A DNA stretch of 64,000 nucleotides from Pardosa pseudoannulata (Eukaryota > Arthropoda > Arachnida > Araneae > Lycosidae): contig CM063502.1 of the NCBI GenBank assembly GCA_032207245.1, forward strand, positions 110,199,453-110,263,452, given 5' to 3'. Each line of letters opens with the position of its first letter. Within the stretch, counting starts at the first letter, position 1. The notes below the pieces were generated by a model. That model was given only the letters and a program-made list of their open reading frames with translations, searched no databases and had not been told where the DNA came from. This document shows, piece by piece, positions 23,389 to 31,490 of this stretch. The position numbers and the translations under genes are program-made.

Positions 23389-23471
23389 TTATTTATATAT
23401 ATTAAATACTTAGATATAATGTATTCAATTATTTTCAGCTTCAGATATATCAATTAAAAAAAACAACATGA
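2034..23471 (+). CDS. MAD2L2: REV7 / MAD2L2 HORMA-domain protein, six coding exons
   Basis: Coding exons are 2034-2159, 6339-6511, 9783-9874, 14467-14546, 18820-18909 and 23439-23471. Every intron is GT-AG, the phases agree, and the sum is 594 nt (197 residues plus TGA; the human protein has 211). Landmarks match REV7 in order: an N-terminal helix with YILYSKRIYP (human LILYVREVYP), KRVRCNLPIW (human KRKKYNVPV), EEFVFEVQYP (human EKFVFEITQP), KFPWR (human DFPWI), IVPLQT (human LIPLKT) and a final LQIYQLKKTT (human LKMQLYVEER). The family is a HORMA adaptor that binds REV3 in DNA polymerase zeta and SHLD3 in shieldin, and acts in the nucleus; function here is by homology. ATG 2034 is chosen as the first ATG in frame, although the frame is open back to an acceptor-like TAG at 2001-2003, so an upstream exon could add residues (a candidate ATG lies at 1632). 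Single-copy in this window and apparently intact. Confidence 0.93.
2160..6338 (+). other. REV7 intron 1
   Basis: AT-rich intron. It contains a piggyBac-like element (4112-5202) and a 13-bp hairpin at 3237-3269. Apart from those, only A/T-rich sequence with homopolymer runs is visible. Confidence 0.75.
4112..5202. mobile_element. piggyBac-like element, internally deleted
   Basis: The ends are perfect 14-bp inverted repeats, TTAACCCTTTCGCG at 4112-4125 and its complement at 5189-5202, and each end includes the TTAA target typical of piggyBac. Inside, near 4612-4800, the + strand reads MTQNISDFDSEIF and, after stops, SNDEEDVGDKDHDD, like the acidic N-terminus of piggyBac transposases. The catalytic part is gone. 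At 1.09 kb it is a non-autonomous derivative. Confidence 0.7.
6339..6511 (+). CDS. MAD2L2: REV7 coding exon 2
   Basis: Encodes about residues 43-100, including LDVAFLVVGK and EEFVFEVQYP, the central beta strand of the HORMA fold. The acceptor is TGTTTTAG and the donor GTATGT; the exon ends in phase 2 (GG + T). Confidence 0.9.
7384..8415 (+). pseudogene. Mariner-like (DUF4817-type) transposase, inactivated
   Basis: Fragments in shifting frames follow the family's order over its usual ~340-codon length: SELANIYLVYSITEDNGQVV near the start; SLFAHLHQNL, EYKSFRSF; then FIDEATPNRDGVFNHHN (the DE.T.RDGV.N.HN catalytic block); VNVWSGLVVDYL; and finally DLMARL and LCLAFDGVNFKHLL. Several stops and frameshifts, including a stop at codon 3, make it non-functional. 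In the family, this DD(D/E) enzyme moves its own element; such copies are numerous in arachnids. Confidence 0.72.
8637..9350 (+). repeat. Interspersed repeat, copy 1 (partner at 27143-28627)
   Basis: Aligns with the later copy in two blocks (8637-8945 and ~8990-9350). Shared landmarks are GGGGGTAGAAGAGAAAAGG, GAACAGGTGTTGATT and a 3' block with AGAAGGCTAATTTGTT and ACCTCTGAT. The middle is deleted relative to the partner. Confidence 0.6.
9783..9874 (+). CDS. MAD2L2: REV7 coding exon 3
   Basis: Encodes the long helix KLEELLSSIALALHCVST, which corresponds to human HVEQLLRAFILKISVCDA. The acceptor is TTTTCTAG and the donor GTAAGT (phase 1). Confidence 0.9.
10776..10915 (-). repeat. tRNA-derived SINE, reverse
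   Basis: Matches the tail and head of the family reversed: CTACTGTTTTG, AATAAGACC, CATCCATGCCAGCAG, TGAAGAGCAGCACCCTAT. It is diverged. Confidence 0.7.
10925..11032 (+). repeat. tRNA-derived SINE, forward, 3' truncated
   Basis: The tRNA-like head (AATGGGTAGGGCACTGCTCTT) and a B-box-like GGTTTGAATTCTACTG are followed by GGCAGGAATGTTCATAGCC. It lies back to back with the reverse copy just before it. Confidence 0.7.
11768..11804. repeat. Perfect 16-bp hairpin
   Basis: Arms ATAGGTAAATTGACCA and complement, 5-nt loop. Confidence 0.85.
11976..12052 (+). repeat. SINE 3' fragment
   Basis: TTAAGCAGTAGGTCTCAGTC, then ACTAGCCGTCATG and TAGACCATAGCACACCAAGC, the family's tRNA-unrelated tail. Confidence 0.65.
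12094..12610 (+). mobile_element. Short hAT element with transposase remnant
   Basis: Starts CAAGGGTGGCCAACCTG and ends GCCCCCCTG. Flanks GTGTATAG (12086-12093) and GTATATAG (12611-12618) agree at 7 of 8 bases, as expected for an 8-bp hAT target duplication. Inside, 12218-12379 reads ITADGAPAVLGKKIGLIVLL, then YCIIHQEHLITKYLKY, a fragment like the ZBED/GTF2IRD2-type hAT transposases (DGAP and C.IHQE motifs). It then frays into stops. Confidence 0.75.
14467..14546 (+). CDS. MAD2L2: REV7 coding exon 4
   Basis: Encodes HNFELQIRSDCSKVSLKDIE and a few more residues, matching human [21 protein letters not shown]. The acceptor is ATTTCAG and the donor GTAAGA (phase 0). Confidence 0.88.
15260..15284. 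repeat. (TA)n microsatellite
   Basis: About 12 TA units. Confidence 0.9.
16286..16357. repeat. (TA)n microsatellite
   Basis: About 35 TA units. Confidence 0.95.
17695..18258. repeat. Local duplication, ~240-bp unit, two copies
   Basis: Blocks ~17705-17945 and ~18035-18252 share AAAAATCTGTATGTCAAAC, ATATTTGTTAATTTAA, TATCACTGAAAACTCTTTCA and a long stretch with TATAATTCAACAAAAATACT, in the same order and orientation. Confidence 0.8.
18820..18909 (+). CDS. MAD2L2: REV7 coding exon 5
   Basis: Encodes 30 residues starting KFPWRAVEYPDAEPW and containing IVPLQT, the C-terminal 'safety belt' part of the HORMA domain. The acceptor is ATTCTAG and the donor GTATTT; both ends are phase 0. Confidence 0.9.
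19299..19436 (-). repeat. 3' LTR of the mini Gypsy element
   Basis: 138 bp; shares CTGCAAAAACTATA and AATGCTCTGACAGC with the other LTR. Confidence 0.78.
19460..20196 (-). pseudogene. Gypsy gag remnant
   Basis: The opening frame (20196-19993) ends FEQFDSSLETFIQYKEQFEK, the start of a Ty3-type gag. After frameshifts it continues LEKHLCPKPNVI, ESISNYVAALHKFTSMCDF, LFLRVQFICGLKDDNIQEQL and LTFNEAED, the standard gag order. It is broken by stops, and no zinc knuckle, protease or reverse transcriptase follows. Confidence 0.75.
20236..20368 (-). repeat. 5' LTR of the mini Gypsy element
   Basis: 133 bp, ending at the GAAAG target duplication. Confidence 0.78.
20545..20745 (-). pseudogene. Possible decayed coding fragment, reverse strand
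   Basis: The - strand reads ALECYERRKLASKNQYIGCN, continues EENVEYMRNIFLHTGFQCKK, and soon meets stops. The + strand ORF over the same bases (20515-20835) looks like its shadow. Family unknown. Confidence 0.2.
21001..21212 (+). pseudogene. Unassigned coding-like fragment in REV7 intron 5
   Basis: An acceptor-like TTGCTGTAG is followed by an open frame of 70 codons to TAA. It contains a Cys cluster (CKICKNSKCPHSE) and PEILELTTRDKNFVLPLDQG. Codon use looks protein-like and the + frame carries no stop. Its phase does not fit splicing from REV7 exon 5. It may be an exon of a nested gene or a retrocopy fragment; the family is not recognised. Confidence 0.35.
23322..23385. repeat. (AT)n microsatellite
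   Basis: Lies 50 bp before the last REV7 exon. Confidence 0.93.
23439..23471 (+). CDS. MAD2L2: REV7 coding exon 6 (last 10 residues and stop)
   Basis: A 33-nt exon after a 4.5-kb intron, with acceptor TTTTCAG. It reads LQIYQLKKTT then TGA, aligning with the human LKMQLYVEER tail; it directly follows a (TA)n tract. The AATAAA at 23610-23615 is a plausible polyadenylation signal. Confidence 0.85.
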   Translation, partial: LQIYQLKKTT

Positions 23472-25610
23472 TTGATTACTATTGGCTGAAGAAATTGAAT
23501 TATTGTTGCTTAAGAAGACCCTTCAGCAGAAATATCTTTCAACTCTGATCAGTGTTATGAAACTATAAGAAATTATTTTATTTCTAAGGTACAATTTATT
23601 CTTTTCAAAAATAAATTGAAAAATTTATTTTTGAGGAACTTTGTGGCTTAAAGTTTCTTAACATCAATAAATCAATTTCATAAAATTTAATTTAATCTCA
23701 GAGATTATGCATTTAAAAGGTTTTTATCTCATTTTTGCTTCATGAAAACATTCTTAACTCATATAGTTTGCTCTTTAATTAACAATCTATCTTGCATCTC
23801 TGAGCATTTTAGAAATACTTTAAGAATACTTTTATAAGGCATGAAAATTTATATCTTTTTTAAATTTCATACTCCTCCACCTCTATACCTGTAATTAGCT
23901 TCTTTAAAATTTTTGAGACTATTAAATAATCAGTATTTTTTAAGATATTTTGTTTTTCAATAGGAACTACAAAAATACTCATTATAAAATATAAAATCTT
24001 TTAACCTTCAGCACATGCATCCAGAAATACTGAACTTTATTTTTAAGTTAATTACTCATTAGTCCATAATACCCATATCCTTTCTGCTGAATATATATGT
24101 TGATGAATATATTTTAAGTTATTATGGATTCCTGGGACTAAACAAAATGTATTGTGTGTATTAAGTGCTAATGTGCCTACTATAGCCTGTACCTATTAGC
24201 AATAAGCTGAAATTTTAGACATAGGGGTTATTATCATAATCTTATCTAGTCTTTTATCACACAATTATGTGATAAAAGATTAAATTGCTGTTATATGCAA
24301 GCACATTACTATAAAGTTTTATAATAGACATAGCTATTATTTCTAATTTCAATTGAAGTACTTGCTGAAAAATTAAATTACTGTGAACAGATTAAAAAAT
24401 CATAATTTCAATCTAAATGATGATATATAATATCAACCACTTGAAAATGTGGTAGATTGTTTATAGGATTGCCATCTTAATTCACTAAAAAGGAAAAACT
24501 CCAAAAAAGCATAAAATATCTGTAAACTATTTACTGTTTCTAAAAAGAAATGCCAGGCATTAATAAGTTACGACATTAGACCTTATAAAAAAAATTATGA
24601 CTTCATATCTGAAGGATTTTGCTTGTAAAATAAAATTTAACTTTTAAAATATAAGTCTGATTTTAAAAACAAATAGATTTTATGAATTTATCTTTGATTA
24701 TCTGAATTGATAATAAAAACAATATTAATTTTTATTTGTGCATTTCTTTGTACTAATTCCCTGTTCCACTTAGGCCATTTTCTTCCTTTAAACTTGAATT
24801 AAGTATTTTTAAAATTACCATTTGTGCAATGTTTTGAATGTTGTTAACACATTACATATACTAGTATCATCGAGAAATTGTATGATCTTAAGGTAGCAGA
24901 ACTGAAAAGTTTTCATTAAGTCATTTTAAACATTTTCAAAAATTTGGAAACTATATTACCAAATTATTAAAATCTTTTTTATTTAGTCATTTTTGGATTT
25001 GGGAAATAAAAATTCATTTTCACATTTAATGTAGAAAATATGACCTTAAATATTTGATCTTAATTTATTGTATCATAATTTATCAGAAGTGAAAAGAATT
25101 AATAAAAGTTTTACATAAAATAAGAATTATCACAAAAGACTTGATGCATGTACTGATAAGTTAAAAGATCAGCAAAATATGATTGCCACATTATATATAT
25201 TAATTAAAGCATCTATTAGATCATTGATGTTTATTATAGAAGGCTATAGGCAGATGTTTTAATTGTGAAACCTGAAGTAATAATTTTTTTTATATTGCTA
25301 TAAATATATTGCATCAGTAAAAACTCTTGATTGATATTTTTTTTTTACAATTTTCCTTTACTTTTATAAAACTGCTTGGAAGTATAACATATAGTAAATA
25401 CATTTATTTTGATAATATCAGTAAATAAAACTTTATATAGTAATCAAATATTGTTAGATTAACTAACTGTAAAACTTTGTTTATTATTTATTAAAATACT
25501 TCAAATATGTTATATTGCACAATAGTACTACTATTCACCTAAACAGTAAAACAACTTTCATGTACCAGACCAGACTAATTTAGTTGCAAGGCCCTAGGGT
25601 TTTCTTTTGT

Positions 25611-25791
25611 TGTTTTGGTTTAGAATGTTACAGCTTATTATTTTGCCATATAAAGGCTAATGAGACCAAAACCTATTACTTAAAGTTGATACCAAATTAT
25701 TAAGGACATCCATGCTGGCAGTGGCATTCAAACTTATGAATTCCAGTACTGAAGAGTAGCACCCTATCTGTTCAGCCAAGGTGCTTTAAGT
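25611..25791 (-). repeat. tRNA-derived SINE, reverse, near full length
   Basis: TTTTGGTTTAGAATGTTACAG at one end, GCTAATGAGACC, ACATCCATGCTGGCAG, and CTGAAGAGTAGCACCCTATC with TTCAGCCA at the tRNA-like head. Confidence 0.75.
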
Positions 25792-25852
25792 TTGTTCTAA
25801 ATGTAGAGGGCAGAACAAATGTATGAGGATTACCATATGCAGTAGACATGCC

Positions 25853-26182
25853 TTAACCCATCCACCGGCCACCCTCCCCACCTTTTTCCGTTTAAAAACG
25901 GTCACCCTTTTCGTAAATTCCAGACGGAACTTACCGTATCATGCTAGAGTTGCCGGTTTAAAAGTTGTCAGGCTACTTTTAAATTATTTTCCCTGCAAGG
26001 TAAAGGAGTAACGTTACTCAAAATTAGTTTCTTTCATTTATTATCGCTTTGCAATATTTTTTTTTTCCTCAAAAGTGTGCGATACGAGTTATACGAGTGC
26101 GAACGTGAAGGGGTCGACAGGTCCGTTTTCGAACAGGAATTCGCTGTCGAACCCCCGTCGACGCGTCCGTTCAGTGGGTTAA
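25853..26182. mobile_element. 330-bp TTAA-flanked MITE, piggyBac-like
   Basis: Ends TTAACCCA (25853) and TGGGTTAA (26175-26182). It is GC-rich relative to its flanks, with several CpG-rich blocks (GTCGACGCGTCC). The short overlapping ORFs here are compositional. Confidence 0.5.
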
Positions 26183-26979
26183 AGTACCCCGGTGAGTGCA
26201 CATCGCACAACTGCTGTATAGTAGCAACTAGTGATAATTTAGAACAAGAGCTGGACACTTCAGCAGACTATGCCCTCAACAGTGGAATTAGCATTGGTAG
26301 TGTAAATTTTGTTGGGTAAAAGAGCTTAATAAATTAAGCTGAGGAGAATTTGTGAGTATTGTTCTCTTTAAATTATCAACTAACTTGGCCTAAAAGAGAG
26401 CCGGAAAATTTTGAAAGGTGCAATAAAATGACTTTTTTTTCTTTAGGCACATGTATCTGACAGATCCATGACTTCATAAAAAAAGCAAAACTAGTAAATT
26501 TAATCACCAGATATCAGAGATAATAGTATCTTAAGGCAATAAATAGATTAAAAGAAAGATATCATAGAGGATAAAGTTGTAAGTTTTTTTTTCTGTTGAG
26601 CAATAATTCTGAAGGATCATGTATGCCTCCTGACAGTGTTAAGGTTCTGTAGAATTTGTGTAACTTTTTAATTTATGTTGTATATTTGTCAGAATGACGA
26701 TAAAAGTTTTAATAAACATTATAGATGTGTTTCTGTAGGTGACTTATAATATTACATGCTTTTTTACTTGTATATATTATATAACTTATTTTCTTTTTAT
26801 ATGTACCAACAAATGAATAGTGAATTTTGTGATATTTATTGAATATATTATGTGTTAAAATTTTAAAGTATTTTCACATGTTCAAAATTCAGACATTGCT
26901 TACTACATTTCCTAAGAACTTTATCTTCTTTTCTAGATGTAATCAAACATTCATATGAATGATTTTTCTCAAATGTATA

Positions 26980-28627
26980 CAGGAGGGGTGGTCAAACCAC
27001 ATCCATGGGCTACACATAGCCTGCTGGTAAAATTATGTGGCCCATGGCATAATTCATGAAATTTATAATTAAAACAAATATTATATTGCAGTAAATATAG
27101 TCATATTTGGTTGATATATAAATTATGACTATTTCAGAGGTAATTGTGCTCCTGGGGTACCCCAGAATTCCAGGTTTTTTCAATTAACCTTCCATGTTTG
27201 GAAATAATCTCTCCTTCCAGGTTGAAATTTTTTACCGTGGAAGTTTGAATTCAAAGAATAAAATTTTTTAAAAATAAAATAAAATGACATCTTGTTAAAC
27301 TTTTGTTATCACATGAGTTTTAGCTGTAGAAAGTGAGCATTTTACTACAATAATCATTTATGGTCATAAATGGGGGTAGAAGAGAAAAGGCAATTTGATG
27401 AACTTTGAGTTTTGACCTTGGGACAGGTGTTGATTGATTTTCATAAGCATCAAAATGACACATTGTTGCAGTTTGTGTGTATAGAGATATCAAAGGTGTA
27501 TTTGAGTGGTCAGAAGAAAGTGAAGAGAAGATAAACAGTTAGAATGGGGAGATTTCTGAATATATGGAAATAATTTCTGTTTGAGGAAATAAGTAGTTAG
27601 TTGAGAGAGTCAGTTTAAAATTCTGCTATTAGTTTGATTCTGTGTTCTCTTTAAGTTGATGTTGGCTTAACAAAAATGATTTACAAAATAATAAAACTCG
27701 TGTGGATAAAAAAAATAGATGTTTATGGCATATGTTTTTGCAATTCATGAAACTCTTTAAATACAGCAATGAATGATTGTCTCTTTTGAATCAGTCTGGA
27801 TCTTCAATACACAAAAAGTCAGGGGATTTTGTGAAAAATTCCCAAATATTGCATTTTTGCAGGCAGCAATGATGTAATATGTAGTGATTAAAACAAAACT
27901 GTAGATACAGCAACTAGAAAAGCTAGGGCTGAAGCATTGATGATTTCATTTTTAGCAGAGCATTCACATTCTTTTTCTATAGCATCTCATGTTATTGAGG
28001 ATATGCTCTGAATTCATTAGAACTTAGTAGAACAACTACACCAGAAAAATTATATGGGCCTGCAAAAGCTAGTAAAGATGGGCAAATTAAAAAATTCTTT
28101 TTTCTTACTCAAAATAGATAAAAGCACAAGCAGAGTATCTGATAATGTTTTGACAATTTTAGTCCAATGATATTCATTCATTAAAAAAAAAAAGTAATAT
28201 TGAGACATTTATCATTGATAAAATTATCAATTTCTGTTATTCAAAAACTACCTATAGAGCCAACAAACGTTTTTTTTCCTTTTAAGAAAACAGCTTTACT
28301 GTAATAGTTTACTCTAGCCCTTATTGTACCAGAAAATAGATTTCTTCTAAATAAAAAGTATTTGATATACAAGATTTAAAAATCCAAACCCAAGAAGGCT
28401 AATTTGTTCAATACATGAATGAGATTCATCAAGAGAAGTTTAGTAAGTTTGTCTTTTTAATTGTTAAAATTTAAGCAGAAATTTCACTGTTTGCAATGTG
28501 CTAACAATATATTAAATCTTATATTGGTAACATGTAATTAACTTTTTATAGTGTAAGAATGATAAGTGTGTAAGAATGATAAAAATTTTAGGGTTTTTAA
28601 ATTTAGAGCCACAATTACCTCTGATAT
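26980..28627 (+). mobile_element. Decayed hAT-like element / interspersed repeat copy 2
   Basis: The left end CAGGAGGGGTGGTCAAACC resembles hAT termini. 27143-27480 and 28316-28627 match the repeat at 8637-9350. Between them, near 27915-28010, one frame reads RAEALMISFLAEHSHSFSIA, similar to the AEH block of hAT-type transposases. No right terminus or target duplication was found, so the boundaries are uncertain. Confidence 0.4.
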
Positions 28628-29248
28628 TTATATATTTTTAACTGTTCTATTGTTAATTCATTAATAATGTATTGTTTTTAATTGCACCCCCCTCTCTTTC
28701 TATATATATACATATACATATGAAATACAATCAGTGGAATAAAATTTATTTCCATTGGGGCCTGTCAAGTGTTTTTTCAGCTGGCTATGCCTGATCTTGA
28801 AGTGTCAAGAATATAGTTTTTAGAACAATAAAACTAAATTAAAACATAAAATATAGTAATATAGCTGTTTAACATATGTATAAGAATAATCAGGTCATGA
28901 ATACAAATTTAAAATTTTCAAATCTAATCACATAATGTATGTATATATATATATGTATGATTGTGTACCTACATGTAGGAATAATCTTTTAAGTGTTAAA
29001 GTTAAAAAAAAAAAATAATTGTGCCAAATCTTTAGCTTTTCAAAAAAAATTCTCTTTTGTATTTGTAATTTCTAAATTTTAGATATTTTTAAAATTATTA
29101 GATCACTTATCATCACTTAATTTCAAGAGTTAATATATGTATTAGCAGTATTTTATGGTTAATGATTGTTCTCCTTCAATGATTAAAATTCTTTATATTT
29201 ATATATTTTTATTTAATACAAATTATAAGTATTTTGTAAATAAAAGTC

Positions 29249-30517
29249 TCAAGTTAACAATTCATCTACATTTTCTTCATCAATTCTATGGTAATCTAAC
29301 ATATGACTTCGCAGAATTAAAGTTGAATGGAAGAGACTACGACAAAGTTTACATTTTGACAAGAGTTCATCTGATGGTGGTAAATTATATGAAAAAGTAT
29401 TGAAGCTTTGATTATTTAGTTGAACACAATTAAAGGTGGCTGAATTCATATTTGACAAGCAAGCAGATCTTTGGGTATTCTGATCTGGATCAGCATTGGT
29501 ATAAATATTTTGCATAGGCACAGGCTGAGGTACATATTGTACAGATGCAGGATGTTGAGGATACAAAAACTGGGAAACATAGTTATCTTGAAGAAGCTGG
29601 CATTTATCAGCAGCACATTTATCTATAGAATTAGGCATATTACAATCATAGATCACTTGATTATCTGTCATATCAATTTGAGGTATCATATCAGTATGCT
29701 GGGCATTGGCAAATACAGACGTTTCTATGTTACAGGATGTGTTAGTCAGTGAAGGAGGTGGAATAATCTCAGCATTACTAATAATACTGTGAGTAACTGG
29801 AACTTTTTTCTGCTTTTGGTAGTTATCAGTATGGCTTTTCATATGATTTTTAAGCTCTTGTTTTTCAATAAATGTTTTGCCGCAGAGTTCACATACATGG
29901 GGCTTTTCACCAAGATGTCTTCTCATATGCTTGTGCATATTACACCAAGCTCTGAAAGCTCTTCCACAATATTTACATGAATGCCGTTTAATCCCCAAAT
30001 GAAAATCTAAGTGAACACGGTACCCACTCCGAGATTTAAATGTTTTTTCACATTCATCACATTTGAATTTTCCTTCTTTACTGTGAACAGACATATGAGA
30101 TGTCATAGCCCGTTTAACACGAAATGTTTTGCCACATTCTTTACATTTAAAAGGCTTTTCTCCTGTGTGTCTTCTGCGGTGACCAATTACCGATGACAGA
30201 TGAATAAATTCTTTCTCACAAAATTCACATTTATAAGGTTTTTCACCTGAATGGACACGATAATGAACAGACAAAGCTCCTTTAAATCTATATGAGTTTC
30301 CACAAAATTCACAAACAAAGGGTTTTTCTTTAGAATGATTGAAAAAGTGTCTTTCAAGCTCAGCTTTTGTCACAAAACTTTTCTCACATTTGTCACATTT
30401 AAATTTTTTATTAGGATTGCCATGAACACGTATCATATGATTTTTTACAGAGGATTTATTACAGTATTTTTTTCCACATATAGTGCATTTATTTGGATTA
30501 TTTTCCATGTGAGAAGC
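29249..30517 (-). CDS. Zinc-finger gene, coding exon 4
   Basis: Begins after acceptor TTTTAG with ASHMENNPNKCTIC, which finishes finger 2 and opens finger 3. It carries eight consecutive fingers, the Asn/Gln-rich tail and the isolated C-terminal finger, and ends in TGA at 29251-29249. An internal ATG at 30508 opens the same frame, but the finger 2 histidine lies upstream of it, so the spliced form is preferred. Confidence 0.9.
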   Translation of the reverse strand, partial: ASHMENNPNKCTICGKKYCNKSSVKNHMIRVHGNPNKKFKCDKCEKSFVTKAELERHFFNHSKEKPFVCEFCGNSYRFKGALSVHYRVHSGEKPYKCEFCEKEFIHLSSVIGHRRRHTGEKPFKCKECGKTFRVKRAMTSHMSVHSKEGKFKCDECEKTFKSRSGYRVHLDFHLGIKRHSCKYCGRAFRAWCNMHKHMRRHLGEKPHVCELCGKTFIEKQELKNHMKSHTDNYQKQKKVPVTHSIISNAEIIPPPSLTNTSCNIETSVFANAQHTDMIPQIDMTDNQVIYDCNMPNSIDKCAADKCQLLQDNYVSQFLYPQHPASVQYVPQPVPMQNIYTNADPDQNTQRSACLSNMNSATFNCVQLNNQSFNTFSYNLPPSDELLSKCKLCRSLFHSTLILRSHMLDYHRIDEENVDELLT

Positions 30518-31458
30518 CTAAAATTCAGTAAAAAATTAGTTCTAAGGGAATACATATATAAAAAATTTAAATGTTATATAATTATGTACATTTATTACTT
30601 ACCATATGGCAATTTAATGAGTATCGCCAAGCAAACTTTTTCCCACAAATACTACATTCAAGATGCTTTACACCTGAATGGCGACTTAAATGTTCTTTCA
30701 GTCTCTGAGAACTGGATGCAACATGTCCACAAACTGCACATGAGAAGCTAGTAAAATAAAATTTTTTATATATTACATTTTATAATTAAGATATAAAACT
30801 ATAAGAATATATAACATCTATATTTAAAATTATAAATTTGGAAAAATGTTTTAAGGCATTGTTATCCAATTTGAGATACCATAATTTCAGGTAAAAGGCC
30901 ACGCTTGAAGAAAAGGATGCAAGAAATATTAAAATTGCACAAAATGTCACATCAAGATGAACTTTGCTCTTAATTAAAATACATGTGGCATCATATGAAC
31001 ATCTCAGTTATAAAATCTTGACTTAATAAAACACTGCTACTCCATTTCCAATTTGTTTGGCATTGGCACTAAGCTTGAAACAAGCAATATGGTTTCTATG
31101 CCATTTAGGTGCCATTAAAAAATTTTGTTACCTTCTTTCTTAAAAACTATCCAAAAAGTACTTAAGGTAGCCAAATGGTAAGATGTTATATTTATAAATT
31201 AGAGAATATGGGTTTGAATCCAGCCTCTGGGATGGATGTTCATAGTCCTTCAGAATTGGCTTCAAGCAGTATGGCTCCTGGTCTCATTAGATTTCATGAT
31301 GCAAAAAGTAGACCTTTGCACTCCAAATCAAACTAAACCAATATTAAGTACAGAAAGATCTCTAGCTATCAGACTCCCCATAATTCAAACTAATGAAAAT
31401 GCTGTTTTATCAGGGAAGGATGTAATTGTTGGACCTTATTCAGGGTGAATGAAGTGCT

Positions 31459-31490
<32 letters not shown>

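Larger units (their letters stand above)
18910..23438 (+). other. REV7 intron 5
   Basis: Carries the mini Gypsy element (19299-20368), two unassigned coding-like fragments (20545-21212) and a (TA)n tract just before the last exon. The remainder, ~21.3-23.3 kb, shows nothing recognised. Confidence 0.7.
23472..29248. other. Intergenic region between convergent REV7 and zinc-finger genes
   Basis: Contains a SINE, a TTAA-flanked MITE and a decayed hAT-like repeat, listed separately. 23.6-25.6 kb is plain AT-rich sequence with nothing recognised. Confidence 0.7.

Noticed and set aside
26034..26319. Overlapping ORFs on both strands
   Set aside because: They lie largely within the GC-rich TTAA MITE, where stop codons are rare by composition.
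29155..30751. Several + strand ORFs over the zinc-finger exons
   Set aside because: They are complements of the zinc-finger coding sequence; the - strand has the Cys/His pattern.
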